Assembly: GCA_002205965.3 (NCBI GenBank)
Contig: NADL03000673.1
Span: 1,674,001-1,738,000 of the forward strand
DNA: 64,000 nucleotides
DNA from: Kappaphycus alvarezii
Taxonomy: Eukaryota > Rhodophyta > Florideophyceae > Gigartinales > Solieriaceae
Reading direction: 5' to 3'
The position numbers and the translations under genes were made by a program. Positions 34,461 through 44,690 of the stretch are shown here, in pieces. Under the pieces are notes generated by a model. It saw nothing but the letters and a program-made list of their open reading frames with translations, ran no database searches and was not told the origin of the DNA. Numbering within the stretch: position 1 is the first letter of the stretch; the number at the start of each line of letters is the position of its first letter.

Positions 34461-35159
34461 TAATACGTTGAAAAGTCCCTGGGCATCGCTTCACTGTCGT
34501 TACACTCTCTACGTTGCGGGGCTGTCACCCGATTGCTCGGGACTTCGCCAACCGGATTGCGATTAGCATTGCCGCGTAGGCAGCCGTTTTGATGGCGGAT
34601 GCACGGCAACCATCGTTCGCTCGTCACACGGTGAGACTCGTCCAGAGAAACGCCAGTTGTTTGTCGGAAGGGGTTCTGAGCAACACCTAAGGCCACTACG
34701 GCCATAACTTTAAAGTATGTATGTTCCAAAGAACCTCCTTTCGCAGGATTTGTCAGTGGCTACTCAAATTAGGCCTCGTCTGCGCTATTGCTTTCATCAG
34801 GGAAATCAAGTAACCTGCCCCATAAACCAATTAAGTAATGCTCATTTACCCCTTCGAACTCTGAAAGTCGACTCTAACCAATGCGCGATACATTTAAATG
34901 GTCTGTCCATCCGTACTTCCGGCCATTATTCCGTTATTTTGCTGGGAAGGCGATAATCGCTCGTGCATCGGTGCACACGACTGACATTGACTGAGGACAG
35001 AGGATTACTTCCATGACCACCTTGTTAGCTCGTAATCGTACGCTCAGGCCTTTTTGTTCATATGGCCTGAAAATTTGGTGCCCCGATCAAAATGTACTAT
35101 ACATTTCCCGATTCGTAAACTGCAATAAGAGCCAATTCCAGCGCTCAGGTCTTCAACAT
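34461..35159. other. unassigned inter-repeat sequence
   Basis: Open frames of 79-89 codons on both strands without recognised domains. Probably decayed repeat. Confidence 0.4.
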
Positions 35160-35510
35160 TCACGGCCAGACATACGAGCGATGGGAAGTTGCCGCGGGGC
35201 AGACTTCTATGACGTCAACTTCTTCAACCCTCTTGTACCGTCACAAAGAAGGGTGAGAACGTTAAACCAGCCGACCTCCTTGAACGCAGCTCGAGCCGCG
35301 AAGCACAGAATGAACCAAGCATTCATCGCGAATTCTGGTAGCAATGGGCTCGTCCCTGCGCCAGTATCCACTCTGGGAGGCTGGCACCCTGATGCCTATG
35401 CGTTGATAACCAAGATGGCGAGGGGCGTAGTATTGAGGGCTTTGGAAAGTTATGGAAAGGTGCGGGGGATATGGATGCGAAGGCATCTGCTGTCGTCACA
35501 TGGAAAGCAG
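35160..35510 (+). mobile_element. LINE family B, 3' fragment (copy B2)
   Basis: Encodes RGADFYDVNFFNPLVPSQRR, AKHRMNQAFIAN and VSTLGGWHPDAYALITKMAR. These line up with the minus-strand copy B3 at 58.1-58.4 kb (ALGGWHLDAYRMLTDVARN) along their length. This ending (D..V..PL.P, then LGGWHPDA) is common at the C-terminus of RLE-type LINEs. Confidence 0.65.
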
Positions 35511-35639
35511 CCTGTGTCCTGCCTGGGCTCCAGTCAGCCAACTAACGAATATTGTGCCTACTGTACCGCCGAGTTAATCCTCGGCCAATGCGCGACGTCT
35601 TCATGTAGCACTGGAAACAGCGAACTATCAAATATGAAA

Positions 35640-36165
35640 ACACCTGATTTCAGTACGACGTGCCTCTACTCGTCCCGGGCACCGAGCTCCGGCCCGCCGG
35701 CATTCTGATTCACCCCCCCGCCGATCCGAGCAACGAAGAGACACGAACCGTCGCGTGCGACATCACTGTCGTTTCCCGGTTCAAAGCCGCCGTTCGCACG
35801 AAGGCCACCTCAGCTGCTGGCGGCTCTGCCGCGTTGGCGTACAGTAACAAGGTGCAAGATCTGGAAAGCAAGCTGTCGCGCCGCCCCCCGCCACCGTCTG
35901 ACACCCAGACCCGTGCACCGAACTTCACCTTCTAACCCATTGCGTTTGACTCCCTCGGTGCACCTGCCCCCTAAACTTAGTCTTGCTTGAAGAGCTAATC
36001 CCGCGAATAGCGCGGAAGTATGGTACGACTGCAGGCATGATACGCCGGCGTGTGTATCAGCGCCTAAGTTGCATCTTGTGGTCGTCTATTGCAATGGCTA
36101 ACTGCTCGCGAACGCTACTGCACGTGACCAAAGTGGACCATCCAGTTATTTCCTAGCCCTAAAGT
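35640..36165 (+). mobile_element. LINE family A, 3' fragment (copy A5)
   Basis: Starts in the endonuclease at VPLLVPGTELRPAGILIHPP, continues VACDITVVSRFKAAVRTKAT and the Lys in NKVQDLESKLSRR, then decays. Its end, CATCCAGTTATTTCCTAGCCC near 36140-36158, matches the 3' terminus of copy A4. Copy A6 begins within 20 bp. Confidence 0.75.
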
Positions 36166-36176
36166 CGGATCCTGCA

Positions 36177-37515
36177 GTGGACACCATGGAAACTATTGAT
36201 GTAAACTGTTTACCTTTCCCGAGGCTTCAGGTGACAGTGCCCACCCTCACCCAGACTTGCGCTTCGCTTGACCTCTCCGCCGCCCAGGATGTCGCCACCA
36301 GCCTGGAACGGGAGGCTCCTCTCCCGCCAAGCCGGAAGCTTCGCTCGCGGGTCGCCCCTACGTCCGCAAAGTACTCGCAGTCGCCCTGCGTCACGACGCC
36401 TGCCTCCTCGCAGAGGCCTCCCACCTGGCACTCGGGAATCCCGCCCGCATGCCCGCCAGCATACCCACTGTGAGCCCCGGGAACCTAACCGCGGCTGCCC
36501 ACACTAAGCCCGCCCCCACTTCACCCCGCCTACCATCCGCCCTTCCGGCGCCTACCTCCGGCGCCGCCTCCCCCTCACAAAGCAACAGACGCCCAAACGC
36601 GTTCAAGCCCTCCTTGCCTCCTCCCGCTCCCTTCCCGCCCCTCGAGAGTCCCTCGACCTCGCACTGAGGTCCACGAGCTCTCCCTCGTCCGCGACCAAAC
36701 GCCGTTGCTCGGGCATTAGCAAGGCCCCTGTCGCGGAGTCCGTCGTGGTGCCCACCGCACGCCCGGCGCCCACGGCCGTTCTTCCCCGTACCGTCGTCGC
36801 CTCGGCGCCACAGGGTCAGAAGTCAACGGCGACGTCCGGCATGCAGGGTGCAATGGAGCCCCCTAACAGTCAAGTGGACTGTCGGTCTAATGCTTTTCCC
36901 CACCACCATGGAGTCGGACCACCGTTCGCATGATCCATCGGTGTCTTTCCCCTTGCCCACTCCCCTCGAAGTCTAGCCCCTACAACGAGGCGGATATCTT
37001 CCAAGATATCCACCCTCCCTGCCTAACTCAGTTTATCCTGATATTCGTCAAGTTGGTGATGAAAGCTGAGGCGAACGCCCGTGGTGAAGAGGCCACTCAA
37101 AGCGCTTTCCTCCACCTCCACATGTTGCCCACGGCTGTCCTCCATCGCTGTTTCCGCGGAGAGTGCGGATGGCAGGACCCCAAGAGCCAACGGATTGCCC
37201 TCCGAGAACGCCTCCGTCGGGCCTCACATGGGCTACTAGTTGGGCGCCCTCTGGGACGAAGCTCTCGCCGCTCATCAAGCCTAGGTTGAATGGTGGGAAG
37301 GGAACACCTTACGTGCCCCTTCAGTCCCTGGCGACACTGGGCGCACCCGTCGCGCGAAAGCACTTTGTCCCGACTCGCGATACGGGAAGGCCATGCGCGT
37401 CCTCCACAATGGCCCGCTCGCCAACGTCAACGACCCGGCGACGGTTCAGCAGCTCTCCCCATTCGCCCCGGTTTCGCGAAAGCCATGGCGGTTCTCTGCG
37501 ACGGATCAAACTGTT
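36177..37515 (+). mobile_element. LINE family A, 5' half of a split copy (A6a)
   Basis: The text matches copy A4 from about its residue 145 (LTQTCASLDLSAAQDVATSL; RPYVRKVLAVALRHDA) through the Pro-rich region to the block before the RT (EADIFQDIHPPCLTQFILIF; TQSAFLHLHMLPTAVLHRCF; LHNGPLANVNDPATVQQL). The match stops near 37510 and resumes at 39563 at the next LINE residue, so a 2-kb unit is inserted here. Several frame changes are present. Confidence 0.8.
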
Positions 37516-37783
37516 TAAAAATAAAACGCGCAAATTCCTTCGAACCTTCTTTCTAGGAAATCCCCGAGTCAACGCACACTCTTTCTCATCGGGCATCCCG
37601 TCTACAAGATTTCTTTTTTCTTTCCGAGCGCATCATCATTTGGAGTATTTCAGAGCTGAAGTTACTCATTGTTGTCACTCAGTTGAGCCGAAAACGTCTC
37701 AGCCTTCTGCTTTAACAACCCTCGTCTCCGTCCCGATTTCGCTGCCAACAAAATTTTGCCACATATCGTCTCTTGTAGCCACC

Positions 37784-38515
37784 ATGTCACGAGAAAAGAC
37801 TATCGCTACTGCTTCGCCTGCCGTCTCCGATCAAGCCGTCTGGGATGCACTTTTGACTTGGCTAGCTGTCCTCGGCATTGGGCCTCCCCCAGTACCCCAC
37901 CCTCAAGCCACCGACCACTTCGTCTCTCTGTGCAAGCTTTTCTCTCAGTTCGCACCAGATCACCTTTCCCTCAGCGAAAACGTGGTGCCGCAGACAATCC
38001 CCGGTACCAACGCGATCCGTCAACGTTGCTACATTGCTCGCAGTCTCGCCCGTTCGCTTACAGATTGGTTTCAGCTGGGCAGGCCGTCGAACTCTTTCCT
38101 TTCTCAGGAGCCAACTGCAACTGGAAATACCCGTCCCCCAGTAAACCTCACCCCTGATATTTCGGAGGCGCTTCTCAGCTTTTCTGAACAAACAGAATAT
38201 GAAGCTTTGGGGGGAAACTTTGATACTGTAGCACTAGGAGAGGCCGTTTTATTCGCGGCTTTGCACTCTGAGAAGAAAGGTGTTTACATCGAGAAGATCT
38301 CCACGCTTCATACGGCTCATCAAGTCGCCTTGGCCGCGTCGCTTCGTCGCACGAGTACAAAATTGTACACATCAGATGCTTCGGATTTAGTCCACATATC
38401 GAATGGAAATGTGTTCACAAATGGGAGCGGCAACTTCCCGGTACTCTTCCTTCGCTGCTTCCCGTCGCGGTTCCTTTCCTCAAGAGGAGCTCCGCGACTT
38501 CGTTACCCGTTTTGA
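37784..38515 (+). CDS. unrecognised 243-residue protein of a repeated unit
   Basis: ATG at 37784 in a strong start context (GCCACCATGTC). The protein opens MSREKTIATASPAVSDQAVW, has a Pro-rich segment (GIGPPPVPHPQATDHF), helical stretches (RQRCYIARSLARSLTDWFQL) and EYEALGGNFDTVALGEAVLF. No enzymatic motif, membrane span or zinc finger is visible. The last part of the coding region has a diverged partner at 3.4-3.6 kb. It could be a structural or accessory protein of a mobile unit. Function unknown. Confidence 0.45.
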   Translation: MSREKTIATASPAVSDQAVWDALLTWLAVLGIGPPPVPHPQATDHFVSLCKLFSQFAPDHLSLSENVVPQTIPGTNAIRQRCYIARSLARSLTDWFQLGRPSNSFLSQEPTATGNTRPPVNLTPDISEALLSFSEQTEYEALGGNFDTVALGEAVLFAALHSEKKGVYIEKISTLHTAHQVALAASLRRTSTKLYTSDASDLVHISNGNVFTNGSGNFPVLFLRCFPSRFLSSRGAPRLRYPF

Positions 38516-38743
38516 GTTTAGTCTCCAAGTAATGCAGGTGCGACAGGTTTCCACCCGCCGCCCGCATCCGTAGTTAATTTATGAATACCCTCCGCACGCT
38601 TCTGTACTTCATTGTACAACCCATAAAGATTTACCACCACCGGTACACTCCTAACCAAATTTGCAAGAGAAAAAATACATTGCTCTTCTTAGAATTTCAC
38701 TGACTACACACAATGCACTTGCCACATAAAGGGATACTTTGAG

Positions 38744-39530
38744 GATGAAACTTGACAAATCGGAGGCTACAAAGGTTTTTTATGCTCGGGACGTTCATAC
38801 ATTGAGAAACAGCCTCGATTAAGCTGAAGATAGGATAATAGATCTCAGTGCGATGCTTGCACAAAAAGAAACTGCAGTCAAGACAAAGGCAGAGGCCCTC
38901 ATCATTGTGAAAGAAGCTCTTGAATATGTCCGCGTCTCAGATGAGGAAGTCAACGCTCTTCGGGATAAGGCAGGTATAACCGACAAGCTCCAGAAAAACC
39001 TGGAGCAAGCAAGCAATAGACTAGACGAAGCGGTTAGTATGAGATGGAAAAATCAGGACTTCAAGCAGCAGCTGGATGGGTATCAGGAGAATAGCCACAG
39101 AAACACCAAGCGCTCGGAATTTCTCGAGGCTCAATTGAGAAACAGTTTGAAAAGAATTCGACAGATTACTTCTATCACTGCACGTATGTCCGCAGTACTG
39201 GGTGAGAGAGAATCCTAAATATCTACTATGAAGGGTGAAATCGAACGGCTGATGGCAACCTCAATATAGTGAACAACCGGCTCGCCTCAATGATGATGCA
39301 AGGAACCAGTTCTGCCAATACTCATGATTTATCTTCATCTCCTTCGTTGTCTTCAATTGAAGAAAAAAGTGATTCTGCGGGAGGTTGTTTTATGCGGACC
39401 TCAAACGCAAAGGATCATCAGCATGCTTATGAGCCAAATCACGATAATGAGTGTGCAACTTCTATCGACAGTTTCTGCAGGGCTTTGCCATTTGATGAGG
39501 AAATAGTGTGCAATCGCATATACCAGGAGG
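38744..39530 (+). pseudogene. coiled-coil protein fragment
   Basis: The longest open piece, 38853-39218, is 121 codons of heptad-rich text (KTKAEALIIVKEALEYVRVS; KLQKNLEQASNRLDEAVSMR). The same frame continues upstream to ATG 38744 with one TAA at 38820. A further 159-codon frame (39269-39748) starts polar and then runs into the resumed LINE. It looks like a fragment of a coiled-coil gene, host or element-borne. Not assigned. Confidence 0.4.
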
Positions 39531-39562
39531 TTGGAAGGCGACTTTCGGGGGAAGAGATTTTT

Positions 39563-40224
39563 AAATGCATTCAGCTCCACGGCGCCCTGCCTCTCTGCTC
39601 CCGGACGACTGCCTCCCGCCACCCCCGCTCATCACCGAGGCCGCTCTGGAACATGCGGTCCGCGGCGTCCCGCGGGATACCACCGCTGCCCCCGAACGAA
39701 CGGCGTCCCGCTGGTTCCACCTCCTGGTCAAACTCGCGTCAGTCCTGAAGGCAGCGTGACCGGCCTACGTGTCCTGACGCAGCTCATTTCCCGACTCGCA
39801 GATGGGGATCTCCCGGACTTCGTTCTCCCGCTTGTGGCGGCGGCGACGGTCCTCCATCTCCAGCCGACCCCCGACAAGGTTCCCCTCATAGCCATCGGGT
39901 CTGTCTTCTGCTGTATAGTGACGAAGGCGCTGCTCGCTGCCGCCATAGCCGATTCACACTCGTTCCTATCGCCGCATAGGGCTGCCAATGGTGTCAAAGG
40001 CGGGTTGGACTCCATTGTCCACGACACCCGCACGACACTGCATCGCCTTTCCGCAACCCCCGATGTCGCCACGGTCCTCATTGAAGCCAAAAACGCCTTC
40101 AACCGTGTTGATCGACCGTCCATGCTTGACCACCTCCCACTGCTCGCCCCCTTGCTAGCCCGTTTTGCCAACATGATCTACGGCCGCATACAACCACCGT
40201 TGCTCATCCCGAACCTGTTTTGAT
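39563..40224 (+). mobile_element. LINE family A, RT part of the split copy (A6b)
   Basis: Resumes at the residue where A6a stops. It reads LPPPPLITEAALEHAVRGV, RTASRWFHLLVK, then in another frame QLISRLADGDLPDFVLPLV, VATVLIEAKNAFNRVDRPSM and MIYGRIQPPLLIPN. It ends at the point where copy A4 has RQNTVISSAQGTQQGDP, so the catalytic Asp pair, CCHC and endonuclease are missing. Confidence 0.85.
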
Positions 40225-40460
40225 GATAGCCGCGCGGCGCAAGTCTTCCCTCGAATTGACGACAGCGAGGTTGAACAAACTCACGAAACCTCAAGTTTCG
40301 GTTCGCTTGTTAGTTTGCCAAAACTCGCGGTTTCCGGTGACCAAAAAACCATTTAAAATTCGGGAAAATCACAGAACTCGCGGTACTTAGCGGCCAACTC
40401 TGATAATTGAAAGATATGGCCGGTCGTTGCCCAAAATATCCTACAGGGACTGATTGCAGT
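40225..40460. other. spacer between LINE and pogo
   Basis: Noncoding, with two ACTCGCGG words (40324 and 40377). No gene. Confidence 0.45.
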
Positions 40461-40589
40461 ACAGTGGGTACCCCCAATTAGTGCGCACCTAATTACGGAA
40501 TACCCCCAATTAGCGCTCATATCTTGCTTGTCAGAAAAGTTAAGGACTACACATGTAATGGCTCTGAAGTCTCCAACAGTCCCCAACTG

Positions 40590-40904
40590 GCACCTGCAAT
40601 GTGTCACCTCTGGACCACGTCCTGTCACCATACAGCTCCTACTGAACGTGGCGGATTCTATAGACTGTACTGTACTGTAGCCGTTACAGGTAAACTGTAG
40701 TGGCCCCCTGGCACCCCATCGTCGTCCAGTGCTCTGGAGAACATCCGCACCTGCAATGTGTCACCTCTGGACCACGTCCTGTCACCATACAGCTCCTACT
40801 GAACGTGGCGGATTCTATAGACTGTACTGTACTGTAGCCGTTACAGATAAACTGTAGTGGCCCCCTGGCACCCCCATCGTCGTCCAGTGCTCTGGAGAAC
40901 ATCC
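40590..40904 (+). repeat. 157-bp tandem duplication
   Basis: Two adjacent copies, 40590-40746 and 40747-40904, start GCACCTGCAATGTGTCACC and end CTCTGGAGAACATCC. They differ at about two positions (CAGGTAAAC versus CAGATAAAC, and one extra C in CACCCCC). Each contains ACTGTACTGTACTGTAG. Confidence 0.95.
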
Positions 40905-41029
40905 ATTTAATTGTGCCCCAACGCTGAGATAAAGTCTAGATGCAGACAATTGCGCGTTGAGGGTTGTCTGCAGCACTCAAGAATTGCCATGAAGACTACA
41001 ACTAAAATTTGCTGCCTCGCCCAATTGGG

Positions 41030-41415
41030 TCCCCTCTTTTGTTAAACGACACCAGTTAAAAAGTGTTCGCTTGCATGGAGAGGCAGGCAGTGTAGATCAT
41101 GCTGCCATCAAAGACGGGATCACTGCGCTGACTCGTGTTCTCTCTTCCTACGATTGTGATTCGATCTACAATATGGATAAGACCAGTCTTTCCTATAGGG
41201 CCCTACCGGAGCAAACATTTACCTTCAGAGAAAACAAGAAGACAATACGAGGCACAAAAGCAATGAAGTCGAAGGACAGGATCACCCTTATCGTAAAACC
41301 GAATGCAAGCGGAAGTCATATTTCCCGCCCTACTGTGATCGGGTCTGCTAAGAATCCAGGTGCTTTTCGCATTCGTCGGTGCCCTCTCCAATACTTAGCG
41401 CAAACTAAGGCCTGA
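41030..41415 (+). pseudogene. pogo/Jerky-type transposase fragment (DDE_1)
   Basis: 114 codons from 41071 cover the first catalytic Asp (DSIYNMDKTSLSYRALP, where NMDET is usual, so E to K) and the block after it (KSKDRITLIVKPNASGSHIS, RPTVIGSAKNPGAFRI). The N-terminal DNA-binding domain and the second and third Asp are absent. It belongs to the element whose left end is at 40462 and is a different family from the 8-10.7 kb copy. Confidence 0.8.
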
Positions 41416-41545
41416 AATGACAGTCAAACTGGTCTGCAATGGTTTCAGACACAGTTTTTTCCCGCTGAAAGGAAGCGTACATCCAAGCGGTTGGAATGCG
41501 CATGGAGATTCGCCTGGAAGAAACTCACAGGGGGTGAGCAGTGAC

Positions 41546-42279
41546 CGTGAGAAGAAAGAAGGCACTCTCGATTTACAGCTGAAGAGGACGTTATCATCAT
41601 AAGAGAAGTCGCTGCAGCTAAAGCTCACATTGCAGGCTATGGAAATGTCCTGAAATGCTTTGAAGTTGTTGCAGAACGTGTGAATGCAAATCTGAAAATT
41701 AGACAAGGCGTGTCGGCAAAGTGTGCGCAAGACCGCTATAAGAGACTCCAGGCTACATTTGATAAGTCTGACAAAAGGGACCAGCTGCGACCGGGAGTTG
41801 GAGGGGAGGTCGGTGAAATGGATGACCTTTTAATGGCAATGAAGGAGGCTAGAGAGGACAAAAAAATCAAGAATGGGCTCCAAAAGAAGGCTGCAGAAGA
41901 GATAGATGCAGCAGAAAGTCGGGTAGGGTGGGAGCTGATGGCTATGGCAACAAGTCGCCGGAACACAAACGAATCCGACGGCGGCAGTCCAGGTGGAGAA
42001 CGGGATACCCTTGAAGTACGCCCTCGCAGGGTGCAGAAGAATTCTCATGGAGGGATGGCATTTGAGGAGATGGATCGATTCGATTTGTATCTAAAGGACG
42101 CTGACCTCGCTCGTGTAGAGGTAGATAGAGAGCGGCTCAATTTCGAAAGAGAGCGTCTTCAATTTGAAGCCGATGAGAGGGAGAAGGCCAGAATGGAGCG
42201 CAGACAAGAGTTAGAAGAATCCCAGAAACTCGAGCTTGAGAAGTTCAAGCTCATGATAGAGACCTTTTCAGAGAAGTGA
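41546..42279 (+). CDS. Myb/SANT-like protein of a Harbinger element
   Basis: The frame opens after a TGA at 41543. It starts with a Myb/trihelix-like domain (RFTAEEDVIIIREVAAAKAH; CAQDRYKRLQATFDK), then a linker and a strongly charged coiled coil (VEVDRERLNFERERLQFEAD) to the stop at 42279. There is no clear ATG before the domain, so the 5' end may be lost. Harbinger elements encode such a Myb-like protein beside the nuclease; it helps the nuclease reach the nucleus and bind element ends. Here the two genes converge, the same layout as at 54.8-57.4 kb. Confidence 0.65.
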
Positions 42280-42474
42280 GAAATGGGGTTACTTCGGAGG
42301 TTCCTATTGGAAGTTAATACTGCGAAAATAAAGCATTCAATACAATCTCTGCGGTCTTATGCATGCGCAAAGCCGCTCACGCCTCGCACTGCCTTTTTCC
42401 CTCGGACTTTTTCCTCGCTCTTCAGTCCCACGCTCGAATGTGGTAGAAGTATGTTCTCTGAGTAAATTATTTTA

Positions 42475-43700
42475 TTGTTCATTTGACTGTGACAATTGAA
42501 CATACCTTTCCAATGTCGGGGACGGGCATATAAAATAAACGGCGGTCTGGAGAGTGTACATTCGAACTCTGATGTTGTAGAACAACATAGCTGCAAGGTA
42601 AAGACTACCCACCGGTGACTCTTGCACTTTCATTTTTCGCGCGAAATCAACTATCGTGAAGTAAGCCTTTATCTCGTTGAACACTCATTCGACTGTTACT
42701 CTCTGGCTTGACATACCTTTATTAAAAGCATTTTGAAAGGGCTGTAGGTTGCTGCCATCAAAAGGAATTTGCAAGAACCATCTCTGGTTGTATCCAGAAT
42801 CACCATACAGACAAAACTGCTGTCCATTAAAGCTGACAACTGAAGGGAGTATCTCCTCCAGATTGCTACGTATGTAGAGGATCCAGTCATGTCTACGACC
42901 CTCGACCGGCCCGTGTACATGCAGAATCAAACCATCAGGTGCAGTTGTAGATTGAAACTTCATCGAATGTTACCTTTTATGGCCATTATAAGCCAGCAAT
43001 TGCAGCATATGGCTGCCACTCGGACGAGCGATACCGATAACAGTTACATCAATAAACCCGACCCAGTTAGTTAACCCATTTTTTTAGATATGATAGCATC
43101 GGCATATAGATGAGCACGGTTTTGCGTAAAATTTGCACTCAATCCAGCGGTTAGCATACCCCTACAGTTCGATAAAATCCATTCCACTCCCTCCCAGAAG
43201 ATCTCGGACAGCTGGGGACTATGTTTTCCGAATAAAACCTCGAGATCATATCATCTAGCTGGGCACGCAAGACGACGCAGTACAATGCATGTGATTAACG
43301 TTCCGTTTACGGAGCAATTATTCCGTTTCGTGTTTCGTGGCTGTCTGTGAGACAGGCCAACCTACAATTTCCTCGACGACAGCAATATATTTTTTTCAAA
43401 TCGGAATAAACGGAGAGAGTCGGCGTTGCTGATTACGTTGAAGTTAAATGAGAAGCTAGATACAATGATTCGGTTTCTTTTTCGAAGTAAATTTGATAGA
43501 TCTTCTCGAGTTTGATAGTACTTGTAGGCTACAACAAGCAGGCACTTCGATGAAGTCGACGCGGTCTGCGGTGTCAACGAGCGACGTTGAACTAGGCACG
43601 TCAGCGCTGTTCTCCATTTCTGTGTTCGTTGTTGGCATCTGAACTGGGTAAAGTATTTAATTCTTCCCTTCGACATAGCGGTTGCCATTGAATGCTTGGA
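42475..43700 (-). pseudogene. PIF/Harbinger transposase relic (DDE_4)
   Basis: Read leftward: an N-terminal region (43362-43688 and following, FGKHSPQLSEIFWEGVEWIL); GFIDVTVIGIARPSGSHML, the first-Asp block; KFQSTTAPDGLILHVHGPVE and GRRHDWILYIRSNLEEILPS; the second Asp in LYGDSGYNQRWFLQIPF; SSQRVTVEWVFNEIKAYF around the Glu; and a C-terminal block (42472-42684). Frame shifts split it near 42684 and upstream of 42963. It is paired with the convergent Myb-like gene at 41.5-42.3 kb. Terminal repeats not identified. Confidence 0.8.
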
Positions 43701-44690
43701 GCAACAAAGATCAGATTGTTCAGTACGAGTTTTTAAGTGCCCTCCGTACTATAATACTCATGTTTTATTCTCCGAAGTGCTACTCCGTAATTCACTGCAC
43801 TTACGCTTGGGGGATTATAAATTTTCACTAATCAGCATTAATGATTGCACATGGTGAAATTCTTAATTTCTGAATTTCTTTATGCGTAAAATCCAAGTAC
43901 CTCTGTAGTACCTAGTGATGGCGGGGAATTATCGGTCATAGAATTTTAAGTACATAAAAATTTAAAATTTTTCAATTCCCTGTAGTAGAATTATTCAAAA
44001 ATAATTGTCATTTTATTCCCTACCTGTGCATTTGAACTCACAAAGGAATTAATGACTTCCTGGGGCCATAAAATAACTAATGACTTTCTGAGTCATTAAA
44101 GAATTAATGATTACCAAATTATTACCTGGGAGCAATAGACTGCACTATGGCAATATTATTACTGTTACTAATTAATTACCTGCCCACTATAGAATGCACC
44201 ACTAAGACATGGAGAAATAATGAATGTATTACTATTCTTATTCTATTGGAATACATATTCACCTTATAACATCTCCATAATTTCATGACCGGAAAGTAAT
44301 TAATTATCTATGACTTGACCACCACCGATGCCCCTCAAAAGTCATGATTTAACAGTATTCTATACTATTGCCTAAAATGGCAAAGTTTTGAACCTAGATC
44401 CAAATAGCCACAATGAACTTTAGCAGAGCCGTTTAAGACCAGAATATACAAGATTTAGCGAAAACTGCCGAATTTCACGATCTTTTCTGCCACAAATGAA
44501 TTCAAACGCGCAAATGCGCAATGTGAGCCCGTAATGCAAGCAAAACCCCTTCGGACCGCGAAAAAGGTCCAACGGCCCCTCTCTCCGTGCGAAACTCAAC
44601 AGTTCCGGCGACCGCTCATTTCGTACCGAATGATGGAAATTCCAACAACCCGATCTTTTCTTTCGTGCAGCTTGAACGGTTTTACCCAAA
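43700..44690. other. AT-rich flank of the hAT relic
   Basis: Noncoding, rich in TTAATGA/TCATTAA words. GGAATTAATGACTTCCTGG (44048) has a close match at 47920 on the other side of the hAT relic. GTGATGGCGGGGAATTATC at 43915 might be the hAT left terminus (compare ATAATTCCCGTTTTGG at 48044), but no 8-bp duplication was found. Confidence 0.4.

Larger units (their letters stand above)
37516..39562 (+). mobile_element. 2-kb unclassified insertion in LINE copy A6
   Basis: This sequence splits the LINE between the DPATVQQL block and the HSAPRRPASLL block, which are adjacent in copy A4 (DPHTIQAL, then LHPAPPRP). It contains an unrecognised 243-codon ORF and, farther right, broken coiled-coil coding text. 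Its 3' ORF part recurs in reverse at 3.4-3.6 kb, which supports mobility. Terminal repeats and target duplication were not resolved, and it may be two nested units. Confidence 0.55.
40462..41415 (+). mobile_element. second pogo-like element, right part missing
   Basis: The left end is CAGTGGGTACCCCCAATTAG at 40462, preceded by TA at 40460-40461, which suits pogo termini that begin CAGT. Inside are a 157-bp tandem duplication and a transposase fragment. No matching right terminus is found before the next element begins near 41420. Confidence 0.65.

Noticed and set aside
34480-34560. HSLRCGAVTRLL text resembling a tyrosine recombinase HxxR box
   Set aside because: Single short match with no catalytic Arg or Tyr blocks in the right order nearby.
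39269-39748. 159-codon ORF taken as one gene
   Set aside because: Its second half is the out-of-frame start of the resumed LINE, so it is a chance fusion across the insertion junction.
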